Below are positions 15,961 through 23,093 of a stretch of 25,907 nucleotides of DNA, one piece after another. This DNA comes from an uncultured Alphaproteobacteria bacterium (GTDB taxonomy: Bacteria; Pseudomonadota; Alphaproteobacteria; HIMB59), in assembly GCA_902632575.1 (NCBI GenBank), contig CACPCY010000009.1, positions 1 to 25,907 on the forward strand. The letters run 5' to 3'. A model generated the notes under the pieces. The model did not search any database. It saw nothing but the letters and a program-made list of their open reading frames with translations, and was not told where the DNA came from. Both the position numbers and the translations under genes were made by a program. Each line of letters opens with the position of its first letter. The first letter of the stretch is position 1.

Positions 15961-16674
15961 TTAAATTATAGATACCAAGCTTAAATTTCTCCCATAATCT
16001 TTATATTTGAGATGAATACTTCTTCGATAACTAAAATATTTTTTGTTTTTAAAAGTATCTATTTTGGAGTCTACAATTTCAGAAATACCTAAAGTGTTTA
16101 ATTTAAGTTTAGCAAGTTTAGGAAGGTCAAAATAATATTTTTCATCTTTTTTAGTCCATAAACCTTTAACTTTCAATTTCATACCATTTATGAATTCTCT
16201 AGATACCTCGTAAGAGTTCTTTCTTATACAAGGCCCAATAAAGACTCTTATATTTGTTTTTTTGGAGCCAATTTGAAGCATTTTATTTATCGTATTTTCG
16301 ATGATATCTCTTTTCAAACCTCTCCATCCTGCATGGCAAATTCCTATGACTTTATTTTGGTAATCAATAAATATTATTGGCAAACAATCAGCCGTCGTAA
16401 TACCGAGAATAAATTTATCATCTCGTGTTACAACTCCATCACAATTGTAAACAGATTTATTTTTTCTAACTATAAGACATTTGCTTGAATGTGATTGGTT
16501 AGGAATTATTAATACTTTTTTTTCTTTAGATATGAGATTTTTAGCAATTTCAATATTTTCTTTTACGTTATTTTTATTATCTTTGGACTTTAACCCGCAA
16601 TTAAGAGAATCATAAATTCCCTTTGATTTTCCATTTTTATTATTAAAAAACTTAAATTTTACTGATTGTTTCAT
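15961..16674 (-). CDS. pgeF: Peptidoglycan editing factor PgeF (YfiH/LACC1 family)
   Basis: Cytoplasmic multicopper-oxidase-like fold protein. In E. coli the family removes wrong amino acids (L-Ser for L-Ala) from peptidoglycan precursors; other members have purine-nucleoside activities. The metal-site residues are present: H62 in PNQSHS, C97 in TTADCLPI, and H114 in ICHAGWRG, followed by FIGPCIRKNSYEV. At 237 residues it has the usual length. The start overlaps the end of the methyltransferase gene midA by 23 bases. The order lgt-midA-pgeF is typical for Alphaproteobacteria. Many Lys/Asn codons and A-tracts show strong AT pressure. Confidence 0.93.
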   Translation of the reverse strand: MKQSVKFKFFNNKNGKSKGIYDSLNCGLKSKDNKNNVKENIEIAKNLISKEKKVLIIPNQSHSSKCLIVRKNKSVYNCDGVVTRDDKFILGITTADCLPIIFIDYQNKVIGICHAGWRGLKRDIIENTINKMLQIGSKKTNIRVFIGPCIRKNSYEVSREFINGMKLKVKGLWTKKDEKYYFDLPKLAKLKLNTLGISEIVDSKIDTFKNKKYFSYRRSIHLKYKDYGRNLSLVSII

Positions 16675-17683
16675 CTTTTTTAAAAGAGAGATTCAAAAAT
16701 ACTTGACCCATATCATTAAATTTTTCTCCACTAATTAACTCTATAATTTCTCTAATATTCTTATTACTTGATTTTAGGTATTCGTTTGGGAGATTATTAC
16801 AAATTAAATCTTTTTGTTTGATAATTTGCGGATTTTTACTAATAAAAAAATCCCTTAATAACTCGAAATTAACTCCGAAAGAATAATCAACGTTGTCAAA
16901 TTTATCAAATAAGTCTAATTTTTTATGGCTCGATAATAATCTAAGTGTACTTTTTTTTGGTAATTTCGTGTAGCCATAATCAGTTGTAGTAAAAAAATAA
17001 TTTTTGCAATTTAAGTTTTGAATATCACTCAGTAAATTCAAAATTAAATTTGAATGCTCAAGTATATCATTATTTTTAAACTTGTATTTTGAATAGCGAT
17101 CTATTAATTCTCCAGATATCGCCACACTATCTTGAATTAAAAAATATTTGTTATTTTCTTTTGATATTTTTATTTCATTAAAATTACCTTTATTAAATAT
17201 AAATTGCTTAGACCCAAAGGCGTCAAAAAATTCGTTAGAGTAAATAAAAACAGTATTGTCGTTATCAATTTCATAATCATAGATATTTTCTATAAAATTA
17301 ACTTTTACATCTGATCTTTCAAAAATTTTTCCTTTAAAATAATCACTTCTTTCTAATAAAGTAATGTTATTAACATTGATATTCTTTGATTTAAGATAAT
17401 GATAAATATCTAAAGTAAGTATCCCATTACCAGGTCCTAACTCCAATAAATTTACATTTTTTGCCTTAGGAAATTCTTTTAAAAACTGATTAGAAAGGGC
17501 TATGCTAAATAAAGAGGATATCTCAGGAGATGTAATAAACTGACCATCTCTGCCAATTTTTTCAATATTTGGTTTATTATAGAAGCCTAAGTCTTTATCA
17601 AAATTAGAGATTTCTACAAAATCTTGAATGTTGATTGAACCAACTGATTTGATGATGGTATCTATCTTTGTTTGTATTGACAT
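16652..17683 (-). CDS. midA: SAM-dependent methyltransferase, MidA/NDUFAF7 family
   Basis: Class I methyltransferase of the family that in mitochondria methylates an arginine of complex I subunit NDUFS2 during assembly. The bacterial substrate is less certain. Visible are FITSPEISSLF at 49-59 (family signature), the AdoMet-binding LLELGPGNGILTLD from 79, and YSNEFFDAFGSKQF, which matches the conserved NEFFDA block. The length of 343 residues is close to family norm; the C-terminal half is strongly diverged and Asn/Lys-rich. The start overlaps lgt by 22 bases and the end overlaps pgeF by 23 bases, suggesting coupled translation. Confidence 0.9.
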   Translation of the reverse strand: MSIQTKIDTIIKSVGSINIQDFVEISNFDKDLGFYNKPNIEKIGRDGQFITSPEISSLFSIALSNQFLKEFPKAKNVNLLELGPGNGILTLDIYHYLKSKNINVNNITLLERSDYFKGKIFERSDVKVNFIENIYDYEIDNDNTVFIYSNEFFDAFGSKQFIFNKGNFNEIKISKENNKYFLIQDSVAISGELIDRYSKYKFKNNDILEHSNLILNLLSDIQNLNCKNYFFTTTDYGYTKLPKKSTLRLLSSHKKLDLFDKFDNVDYSFGVNFELLRDFFISKNPQIIKQKDLICNNLPNEYLKSSNKNIREIIELISGEKFNDMGQVFLNLSFKKDETISKI

Positions 17684-18438
17684 AAATATAAAAAATAAAA
17701 ACCAAGTATGACAATTGGAATTGATAATAGTTGACCCTGAGATAATAAATTAAACTTTAAGCCTACTTGAATGTCAGGCATTCTAAAATTTTCAATTATA
17801 ATTCTAGATATTCCATAATTAATTAAAAATAAAGATGTTATTACACCATTTTTTACTTTTAATTTGTAATATAATAATAGTAGTAAAATAGCTGGTATTA
17901 ATCCTTCAAATACTGCTTCATAAATTTGGGATATATGTCTGTAAAAATCCTCATTTGGGTAACGAACACTTAAAAAAAATTCTGTTGGCTTTCCTATTAA
18001 TTCTTTATTTAGAAAATTAGAAATTCTCCCTAAAAAAATACCAACTGGAACAGTTATACTTAAAAGATCAGATAATTTAAAAATAGAAATATTTTTTTTA
18101 ATTGAAAATATAATAATTGTTAAGATAATACCAATTAAAGCTCCGTGAAATGACATACCACCTTGCCAAACTTTAACTATTTCAAAAGGGTTTTGAAAAT
18201 AAAAATTCAAATTATAAAAAATTACATAACCTAATCTTCCCCCAATAACCACAGATAAAAATAAGTAAAAAAATAAGTCCTCTAGTTTTTTTTTATCCAA
18301 ACTAAATTGTTTTAAGTTACTATGTGCAAAAAAATAAAAGTAAATAAATCCAAGAATATAAGATATGCTGTACCACCTTATGGTTAAACCGAACAGCTCA
18401 AAAGCTACTGGCGATAAAAAACTAGGATATTCAAACAC
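17662..18438 (-). CDS. lgt: Prolipoprotein diacylglyceryl transferase
   Basis: Inner-membrane enzyme that transfers diacylglycerol from phosphatidylglycerol to the lipobox Cys of prolipoproteins. Seven hydrophobic helices are recognisable. GGRLGYVIFYN and WQGGMSFHGALIG include H98, equivalent to the essential His of E. coli Lgt. The family signature GRISNFLNKELIGKPT is at 137-152, and GISRIIIENFRMPD near residue 210 carries the second catalytic Arg region. At 258 residues it is compact. First gene of the minus-strand operon running to ychF. Its ATG faces the tiny plus-strand ORF across only about 25 bases. Confidence 0.96.
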   Translation of the reverse strand: MFEYPSFLSPVAFELFGLTIRWYSISYILGFIYFYFFAHSNLKQFSLDKKKLEDLFFYLFLSVVIGGRLGYVIFYNLNFYFQNPFEIVKVWQGGMSFHGALIGIILTIIIFSIKKNISIFKLSDLLSITVPVGIFLGRISNFLNKELIGKPTEFFLSVRYPNEDFYRHISQIYEAVFEGLIPAILLLLLYYKLKVKNGVITSLFLINYGISRIIIENFRMPDIQVGLKFNLLSQGQLLSIPIVILGFYFLYLCQYKQR

Positions 18439-18463
18439 AGTAAAAACTAATAATACAACTTAC

Positions 18464-18604
18464 GTGTCACACAAAGATAAACTTTATCTTAAGTTATCAA
18501 AAATACTTTATAATTCAGTTGAAGTTGCCCAAATTTTTATCGATTTCAAATCAGATTTTAAAAAATTAAAGAAATATTTAATCAACAGAAAAGATAAAAT
18601 TTAG
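18464..18604 (+). CDS. Possible tiny UbiK/BMFP-like protein (46 residues)
   Basis: An open frame that begins with an in-frame GTG at 18464 and ends at 18604; the frame stays open further upstream but then runs antisense into lgt. The product is one Lys-rich amphipathic helix (KLYLKLSKILYNSVEVAQIF, then KSDFKKLKKYLIN). In Alphaproteobacteria the place between lgt and ybjN is often taken by the accessory ubiquinone factor UbiK (about 80 residues), whose N-terminal helix has a similar layout of a basic start and a KL-x-x-L-x-K pattern. Identity to UbiK is inference from position and faint pattern. No Shine-Dalgarno is seen, and translation is unproven. Confidence 0.35.
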   Translation: MSHKDKLYLKLSKILYNSVEVAQIFIDFKSDFKKLKKYLINRKDKI

Positions 18605-18621
18605 CAAATATTAAGCAATTT

Positions 18622-18639
18622 AATACTATATATAGTATT
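18622..18639. promoter_or_regulatory. Perfect 18-bp palindrome upstream of ybjN
   Basis: The sequence AATACTATA followed directly by TATAGTATT is a perfect palindrome with no spacer. It lies between the tiny ORF (stop at 18604) and the ybjN start, about 33 bases upstream of the ATG. The position suits an operator or a symmetric promoter element; it could also be a chance AT palindrome. It is not a convincing terminator because there is no GC-rich stem or T-tract. Confidence 0.35.
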
Positions 18640-18671
18640 TACTAAGATAAGTAATGTGATACATATTGTGT

Positions 18672-19127
18672 ATGTCTCAAAAAAACATTGATTCTAGCCC
18701 CATTTCTATTCTTGAAGATATTTTCAATGTTAAACAGTTATCTAAAAACAAAGTAGGCAACGATATTTCTCTTTTAACGGAGATCCATGAACAAAAAGTC
18801 ATAATGGATTTTCAATGGATTGATGATTTAAAAGTTCTCATATCATCATTTAGCATTGATAATTATGAATATAGTTTTCTAACCAATCATATGAATAAAA
18901 TTAACAATAATTTGGTTATTGGCACACTTAAACAAAATAATAATAATAAAATTATTTATAGACATAGTCTCCCAATTTCAGGAAAAGTAACTACAGAAGA
19001 TATTAGAAGTTATTTAGAAAATATACTGTCTGAATTTAATCACCTTGTTTCTGTGTTACTAAAAGGCGATAAAGTCGTTGAAACTACACAAATTTTAATT
19101 AATCAAAAAATTGTCGGCCACGCTTAA
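18672..19127 (+). CDS. YbjN domain-containing protein
   Basis: YbjN-fold protein (similar in fold to type III secretion chaperones), 151 residues from the ATG at 18672; a TTG at 18666 would add two. The family core is recognisable: MDFQWIDDLKVLISSFSID (the usual strand with an aromatic and acidic pattern), NHMNKINNNLVIGTLKQ (matching the NEQLWLGHF block) and IIYRHSLPISGKVTTEDIRSYL. The biochemical role is not established; in Alphaproteobacteria this gene is a constant companion of proC. The start of proC lies inside its last codons (17-base overlap), so the two are coupled. No clear Shine-Dalgarno is visible. Confidence 0.85.
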   Translation: MSQKNIDSSPISILEDIFNVKQLSKNKVGNDISLLTEIHEQKVIMDFQWIDDLKVLISSFSIDNYEYSFLTNHMNKINNNLVIGTLKQNNNNKIIYRHSLPISGKVTTEDIRSYLENILSEFNHLVSVLLKGDKVVETTQILINQKIVGHA

Positions 19128-19908
19128 GCCAAAAGTACTTTTTATAGGTTTTGGACACCTAGCTAAATCCTTATTATCAAAAAAACTACTTAACTCTGCG
19201 AACATTCACGCTTTAAATTCGAAAGGTGTAATAAAAAATATTAATTTAAAAAAAAAAATTTTGAATTTCAATAATGATTATAATTATATATTTTTTCTTA
19301 TTCGACCAAATACATTTCTAACTTCTGGATATCAATTCCAGAAATATGTTTCAAAAAAAACCTTGGTAATTTCTTGTATGGCTGGTATTAAATTATCAAC
19401 GATTGAAAAAACCTTAAAATCAAAAAAAATTGTGAGAATTATGCCAAATGTAATGGCTTTAAATAATAAATCTCAAACTCATATTTATATGAAAAATAAA
19501 AATTTATTTGATAATAAATTAAAAAAAATATTATCCACTTTTGGAACAATTATTAATGTTAGAAATGAAGACCAAATTAATTTTGCTACATCAGTTTTTG
19601 GCAGTGGACCAGCATTTATTGCATATATTGTAAATATTTTTGTAAAAGCATCCAAAAAACTTGCTAAGCCCTATCATATGAAAGAAAAAGAAATAATAGA
19701 ATTATTCAAAAATGTATTAGAAACTAATTATTCATCTAAAATGTTAGATGTTTTTGTAAGTTCTATTTCTAGCAAGAAAGGAACTACAGAAGCTGGAGTT
19801 AATTATATTAAATCGCAAAATATAGAGAAAATAATATATACTACATTTCTAAGAGCCTACGAAAAATCTAAGGAAATAGATTGTGAGAAAAAAAAAACAA
19901 AATCTTAA
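19111..19908 (+). CDS. proC: Pyrroline-5-carboxylate reductase
   Basis: Reduces pyrroline-5-carboxylate to proline with NAD(P)H. The Rossmann motif is VLFIGFGHLAKSL (glycines at 13 and 15). IRPN and VRIMPNVMALN match the cofactor and substrate loops. FGSGPAFIAYIVN near 163-175 is the family signature helix, and SSKKGTTEAGVNYI carries the conserved Gly-Thr-Thr substrate loop. At 265 residues it has normal length. The only plausible start is TTG at 19111, within the end of ybjN. An A11 run (19248-19258) and an A10 run (19888-19897, at the 3' end) make the gene slippage-prone. The A10 run lies in the overlap with the next gene. Confidence 0.93.
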   Translation: MSATLKPKVLFIGFGHLAKSLLSKKLLNSANIHALNSKGVIKNINLKKKILNFNNDYNYIFFLIRPNTFLTSGYQFQKYVSKKTLVISCMAGIKLSTIEKTLKSKKIVRIMPNVMALNNKSQTHIYMKNKNLFDNKLKKILSTFGTIINVRNEDQINFATSVFGSGPAFIAYIVNIFVKASKKLAKPYHMKEKEIIELFKNVLETNYSSKMLDVFVSSISSKKGTTEAGVNYIKSQNIEKIIYTTFLRAYEKSKEIDCEKKKTKS

Positions 19909-20380
19909 TAAAACAAATTTAAAAAAACTTAATAGCATGGCTCATTTAAAGAGCTTTCCCTCTAAAATTAAGTCAATTAGTTCAGAATACCAAGACCTAA
20001 ATATTTTTATTAAAGATTTTGAAGATTTTATTTCAACTGAATTAAAAGCCCCCTCGAAAGACCTTGCCACACAAGACAAAATTTTTGAAGGTATAATTAA
20101 TAGATTAGATTTTCTTAATGATTATAAAAATATAACACTAAGAATATATTTGGAGTCACAGAAAAAACCAAAATATTTTTTAAATTTGTCAAAAAATATT
20201 AATAATTATTTTAATTTATTTTTGAATTCTCACGTTGAAAAATTAACAAGTAACATAATTTATCTTTATGCTTTTAATGTCTGGATTGAGGATAATAATA
20301 GTATGGATAAAACTATGGCCTCTATAGGGTATGCATTTGATAACATTAATAAAGTAAAGTCATTTATTAGTAATAGATGA
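19883..20380 (+). CDS. TetR/COQ9-like all-helical protein lacking a recognisable HTH
   Basis: A 165-residue protein starting at GTG 19883, overlapping proC by 26 bases; ATG at 19937 is an alternative start. The C-terminal part resembles the ligand-binding domain of the TetR-like proteins often found beside proC and the tRNA-binding gene in Alphaproteobacteria. KIFEGIINRLDFLNDYK matches the block usually read as LFD-x-LMRRFD-x-LQPY, and AFNVWIEDNNSMDKTMASI matches the RVWLRDDSPDMARTMAAL type. The first 60 residues are Lys/Ser-rich and show no helix-turn-helix, so DNA binding is doubtful. COQ9 shares this fold, so a lipid-binding role is possible. The assignment rests on remembered family patterns. 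It overlaps csaA by 4 bases (ATGA). Confidence 0.6.
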   Translation: MRKKKQNLNKTNLKKLNSMAHLKSFPSKIKSISSEYQDLNIFIKDFEDFISTELKAPSKDLATQDKIFEGIINRLDFLNDYKNITLRIYLESQKKPKYFLNLSKNINNYFNLFLNSHVEKLTSNIIYLYAFNVWIEDNNSMDKTMASIGYAFDNINKVKSFISNR

Positions 20381-20709
20381 TTAATTATTCTGACTTTGAA
20401 AAAGTTGATATTAGAGTTGGAACAGTACTTGAAGCAAAAATAAATCAAAAAACCAATAAGCCAAGTATATATCTAATTATTGACTTTGGTGAAAAGATAG
20501 GTAAAAAAAAAACTTCTGCGCAACTTACAAAACATTATCTCCCTGAGGAATTAATTGGTAAACAATTAGCTGCGGTAATAAATTTTCCACCAAAGCAAAT
20601 TGGAAAAATGAAGTCTGAAGTATTAGTCTTAGGCTTCCCTGATGATGAAAGTAATCCTGTTTTAGTAATGCCCTCAATTAAAATCTCAAATGGAGGGAAG
20701 CTTTTTTAA
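20377..20709 (+). CDS. csaA: tRNA-binding protein CsaA
   Basis: Small OB-fold protein of 110 residues, related to the tRNA-binding domain of Trbp111 and the C-terminus of bacterial MetRS, and also reported to have chaperone-like activity. The signature is strong: FEKVDIRVGTVLEA at the start, PSIYLIIDFGEKIGKKKTSA, then INFPPKQIGKMKSEVLVLGF and the C-terminal NGGKLF. It acts as a homodimer in known cases. Its start codon overlaps the previous stop (ATGA), so coupling is likely. The gene ends 2 bases before the 3' end of the convergent kinase gene, with no terminator space. Confidence 0.95.
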   Translation: MINYSDFEKVDIRVGTVLEAKINQKTNKPSIYLIIDFGEKIGKKKTSAQLTKHYLPEELIGKQLAAVINFPPKQIGKMKSEVLVLGFPDDESNPVLVMPSIKISNGGKLF

Positions 20710-20711
20710 AT

Positions 20712-21953
20712 TTAAAATTGTAGCATGACAGTAACTTTTAAACCACCATACGATGATTTTTGAAAATTTAATTCTCCATTATTTAATTTTATTAATTTTT
20801 GTACAATTGATAGCCCTAAACCAGTTCCCTGATTCATTTGATCGGAACCTTTTACAAAAGGTTTGATCAATTGTTCTTGTGACAGTTTAGTTCCAGGCCC
20901 ATTATCTTCAATCTCGATGTTCCACTTATTACCTGAAAAATTAGAACTTACAAAAATTTTGTCAGCAAATTTATCTGCATTATCAAGTATGTTCATAATT
21001 GCCCTAGTTATTTGATTTTTTCTTATAAATACTTGATTATTATGGTTAGTCAAAACTTGAACTTTACGATAATTTTTAGATAAATTAATGATGAAATTCG
21101 ATGTATTTATTTCATCTAAATTTTCATTCTTTTCATTTTTAATAAATTCTAAATAATGATTTAACATAACATTCATCTCTGAGATATTTTGAGAAATAGA
21201 ACTCTTAAGAGACTCATTGTTAATTTCTTCGATCATCAAATTAATTCTTGTTAATGGTGTTTTTAAATCATGACTTATGCCAGCTAACATATTCCGCTGA
21301 TTATCAAGAGTGCTATTAATGTTACTATGCATATTATTAAAGTCTTTAATTAAACCTCTTATTTCTGATGATCCTGTAGGTTTTAAATTAGGAGTTTGAA
21401 TTCCCCTACCAAAACTCCTAGTAATAATTCCAAGTCTTTTTAAAGGTTGAATTTGTTTTTTTATAAATAAATATGAAATTAAAGATAAAATAATACTTAC
21501 AGCAATAGTCCACAGAAAAAATCCACTTACAGTTTTAGTCTCGACCCTTTTTTTTGGAACTAAATAAAAATATTCTGTATTATTTTTATTAAAAAAAATA
21601 AAATAATTTTGATTTTGAAGAGCTTTAAAATCTCCAGATATTTGACTTAATGAATTTTTAATACGTTTTCTGAATATCCAGTTTGTAATTTCCTGTGCAT
21701 TACTTATATCTATATCATTTGTTCTTATAATTTCTAAAGTGTTTGCATAATTATCAAGAGATGATGAGCTTTTTTCTATTTCTAGTATTTTTATCTCATT
21801 AGTAATAGATTGAGCACTTCTTTTTAATACTAAGTCCCAATGTAGTTCAAAAAATATAATTATTCCTACAATTTGAACAAGCACTATTGGTATTGTTATA
21901 AGATAAACTGATCTAATTAATAGGCTTTCTGAAAAATTACTCCATTTAATCAT
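20712..21953 (-). CDS. EnvZ-type sensor histidine kinase
   Basis: Membrane sensor kinase, 413 residues from ATG 21953 (a TTG at 21956 is also open). TM1 is about 12-36, followed by a roughly 105-residue periplasmic domain without recognised fold, then TM2 about 144-164. A HAMP domain follows (IKKQIQPLKRL to about 215). The phosphoacceptor is H228 in AGISHDLKTPLTRI, almost identical to the EnvZ H-box. The N-box NILDNADKF, G1 IEDNGPG and G2 GTGLGLSIVQKL of the ATPase domain are intact. The start overlaps the response regulator stop by one base (TGATG), so the two form a pair. The signal it senses is unknown. Confidence 0.93.
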   Translation of the reverse strand: MIKWSNFSESLLIRSVYLITIPIVLVQIVGIIIFFELHWDLVLKRSAQSITNEIKILEIEKSSSSLDNYANTLEIIRTNDIDISNAQEITNWIFRKRIKNSLSQISGDFKALQNQNYFIFFNKNNTEYFYLVPKKRVETKTVSGFFLWTIAVSIILSLISYLFIKKQIQPLKRLGIITRSFGRGIQTPNLKPTGSSEIRGLIKDFNNMHSNINSTLDNQRNMLAGISHDLKTPLTRINLMIEEINNESLKSSISQNISEMNVMLNHYLEFIKNEKNENLDEINTSNFIINLSKNYRKVQVLTNHNNQVFIRKNQITRAIMNILDNADKFADKIFVSSNFSGNKWNIEIEDNGPGTKLSQEQLIKPFVKGSDQMNQGTGLGLSIVQKLIKLNNGELNFQKSSYGGLKVTVMLQF

Positions 21954-22621
21954 CAAATAAAAATTTTATACCCTTTACCATGAACCGACCTAATGATATC
22001 TCTTAAATTACATTCTTTTTTAAGTTTCAATCTTAATCTAGAAATTTGCATATCTCCACTTCGTGATGAGTAATCAAGTCCTAATTCAGTATTTAGTAAG
22101 TCTCTTGTTAAATATTGATGGGAGTTATTAATTAATAATTTTAGGATTTTTACCTCATTGCTTGAGAGGTTTATGTTTTTATTACCAGAGAGTAATGTTT
22201 CTTTCTTAAGATCAAATTTGATATCTACTCCAAAATTAATTACATCTAGTGATTGTCTTTTTGAAATATTTTTTTTTATTTTTAATAATAGCTCCCTTGA
22301 GTCAAACGGTTTACCAATATAGTCATCTGCTCCTAGTTCTAATCCGGTTACCCTATCATCAACATCACTAAGTGCTGATAAAAATATAACAGGTGTATCA
22401 ATTCTATTTTTTATTGAATTCTCGTAAAAATTTAAACCACTACTGTCTGGTAGCATCACATCTAAAATTATGAGATCAAAAATGAATATCTTTAATAATT
22501 TTCTTGCCTCATCTATATTTATAGCTTTTGAGACAGTATATTTATTATTAATTAATAATTTTTCTATAAGGGCTTGAAGAGTTTCATCATCTTCAACTAA
22601 TAGTATATGTTTATCATCCAT
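21953..22621 (-). CDS. OmpR/PhoB-family response regulator (PetR-like position)
   Basis: Two-domain regulator, 222 residues. In the receiver domain, D11 and D12 form the metal pocket, D54 in ILDVMLPDSSG is the phosphorylation site, S82 is the switch residue, and K104 in YIGKPFD is conserved. The C-terminal winged-helix domain (about 130-222) includes LSSNEVKILKLL and GDMQISRLRLKLKKE, with the end RSVHGKGYKIF. In Rhodobacter capsulatus the analogous petP-petR pair (MarR-type plus OmpR-type) is needed for bc1 expression. By neighbour type (MarR-type gene directly upstream, ilvE divergent) this gene could be the equivalent. It shares one base with each neighbour (TAATG and TGATG), tightly coupling translation. 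Confidence 0.92.
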   Translation of the reverse strand: MDDKHILLVEDDETLQALIEKLLINNKYTVSKAINIDEARKLLKIFIFDLIILDVMLPDSSGLNFYENSIKNRIDTPVIFLSALSDVDDRVTGLELGADDYIGKPFDSRELLLKIKKNISKRQSLDVINFGVDIKFDLKKETLLSGNKNINLSSNEVKILKLLINNSHQYLTRDLLNTELGLDYSSRSGDMQISRLRLKLKKECNLRDIIRSVHGKGYKIFI

Positions 22622-23034
22622 TATAATGTTTCAATTATATTTATAAATCCAGACATATTTTTTGGATCTATCTTTTGAAAAACTTTAATTATCTTTTCAT
22701 TAACTCTATTAGTTGTTTTTTCAAATATATCTTCGCCTTTTTGAGTTATCGTTATACCATGATTTAATTTTATAATATTTTTTTTTTCCAAATCCTTTAG
22801 TATTAAGTTTAAATTTTGTTTCTTCAAAAAAATTTTATTTGCTATATCAATTTTTTTATTGAAGCCCTTTTTTATTTCTAAAATAACTATTAGCTCATTA
22901 AATGTAAGATTGTTCATTTCACAACAACTTTGAATTTCTCTATGAAGAGATTTATAAGATCTGTGCAAACCTAAAATTATTTCTAAAATATTCTCTTTTT
23001 TAAAATATAGTGTGTCGGCAAAACTTGAATTCAT
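22621..23034 (-). CDS. MarR-family regulator with eroded wing (PetP-like position)
   Basis: A 137-residue MarR-like protein. The dimerisation helix (LEIILGLHRSYKSLHREI) and the segment LTFNELIVILEIKKGFNKKI lead to a recognition-helix region FLKKQNLNLILKDLEKKNII, resembling the ITKQSL-x-RVLRQL block of PetP-type proteins. The beta-wing, normally about 15 residues with a DxRxxR motif, is reduced to KLNHG before ITITQKGEDIF. DNA binding may therefore be weak or altered. It is the first gene of the three-regulator operon. Its ATG faces ilvE across 59 bases that contain an AT palindrome. Confidence 0.82.
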   Translation of the reverse strand: MNSSFADTLYFKKENILEIILGLHRSYKSLHREIQSCCEMNNLTFNELIVILEIKKGFNKKIDIANKIFLKKQNLNLILKDLEKKNIIKLNHGITITQKGEDIFEKTTNRVNEKIIKVFQKIDPKNMSGFINIIETL

Positions 23035-23068
23035 ATGATGTCTTCATAATTATATTGTGAATTTTTAT

Positions 23069-23087
23069 AAATAATAATACATTATTT
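23069..23087. promoter_or_regulatory. Inverted repeat between the marR-type gene and ilvE
   Basis: Arms AAATAAT (23069-23075) and ATTATTT (23081-23087) are separated by AATAC, ending 6 bases before the ilvE ATG in the 59-base divergent gap. MarR proteins often bind such palindromes between divergent genes, but in DNA this AT-rich a 7-base arm may be chance. The TATAAAT beside it could also serve as a -10 element. Confidence 0.25.
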
Positions 23088-23093
23088 CGAATT

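Noticed and set aside
16273..16488. 71-codon plus-strand open frame
   Set aside because: It is antisense to the metal-site region of pgeF and shows no protein-like features.
20266..20448. 60-codon minus-strand open frame
   Set aside because: It spans the overlap of two plus-strand genes (TetR-like and csaA) and has no recognisable product.
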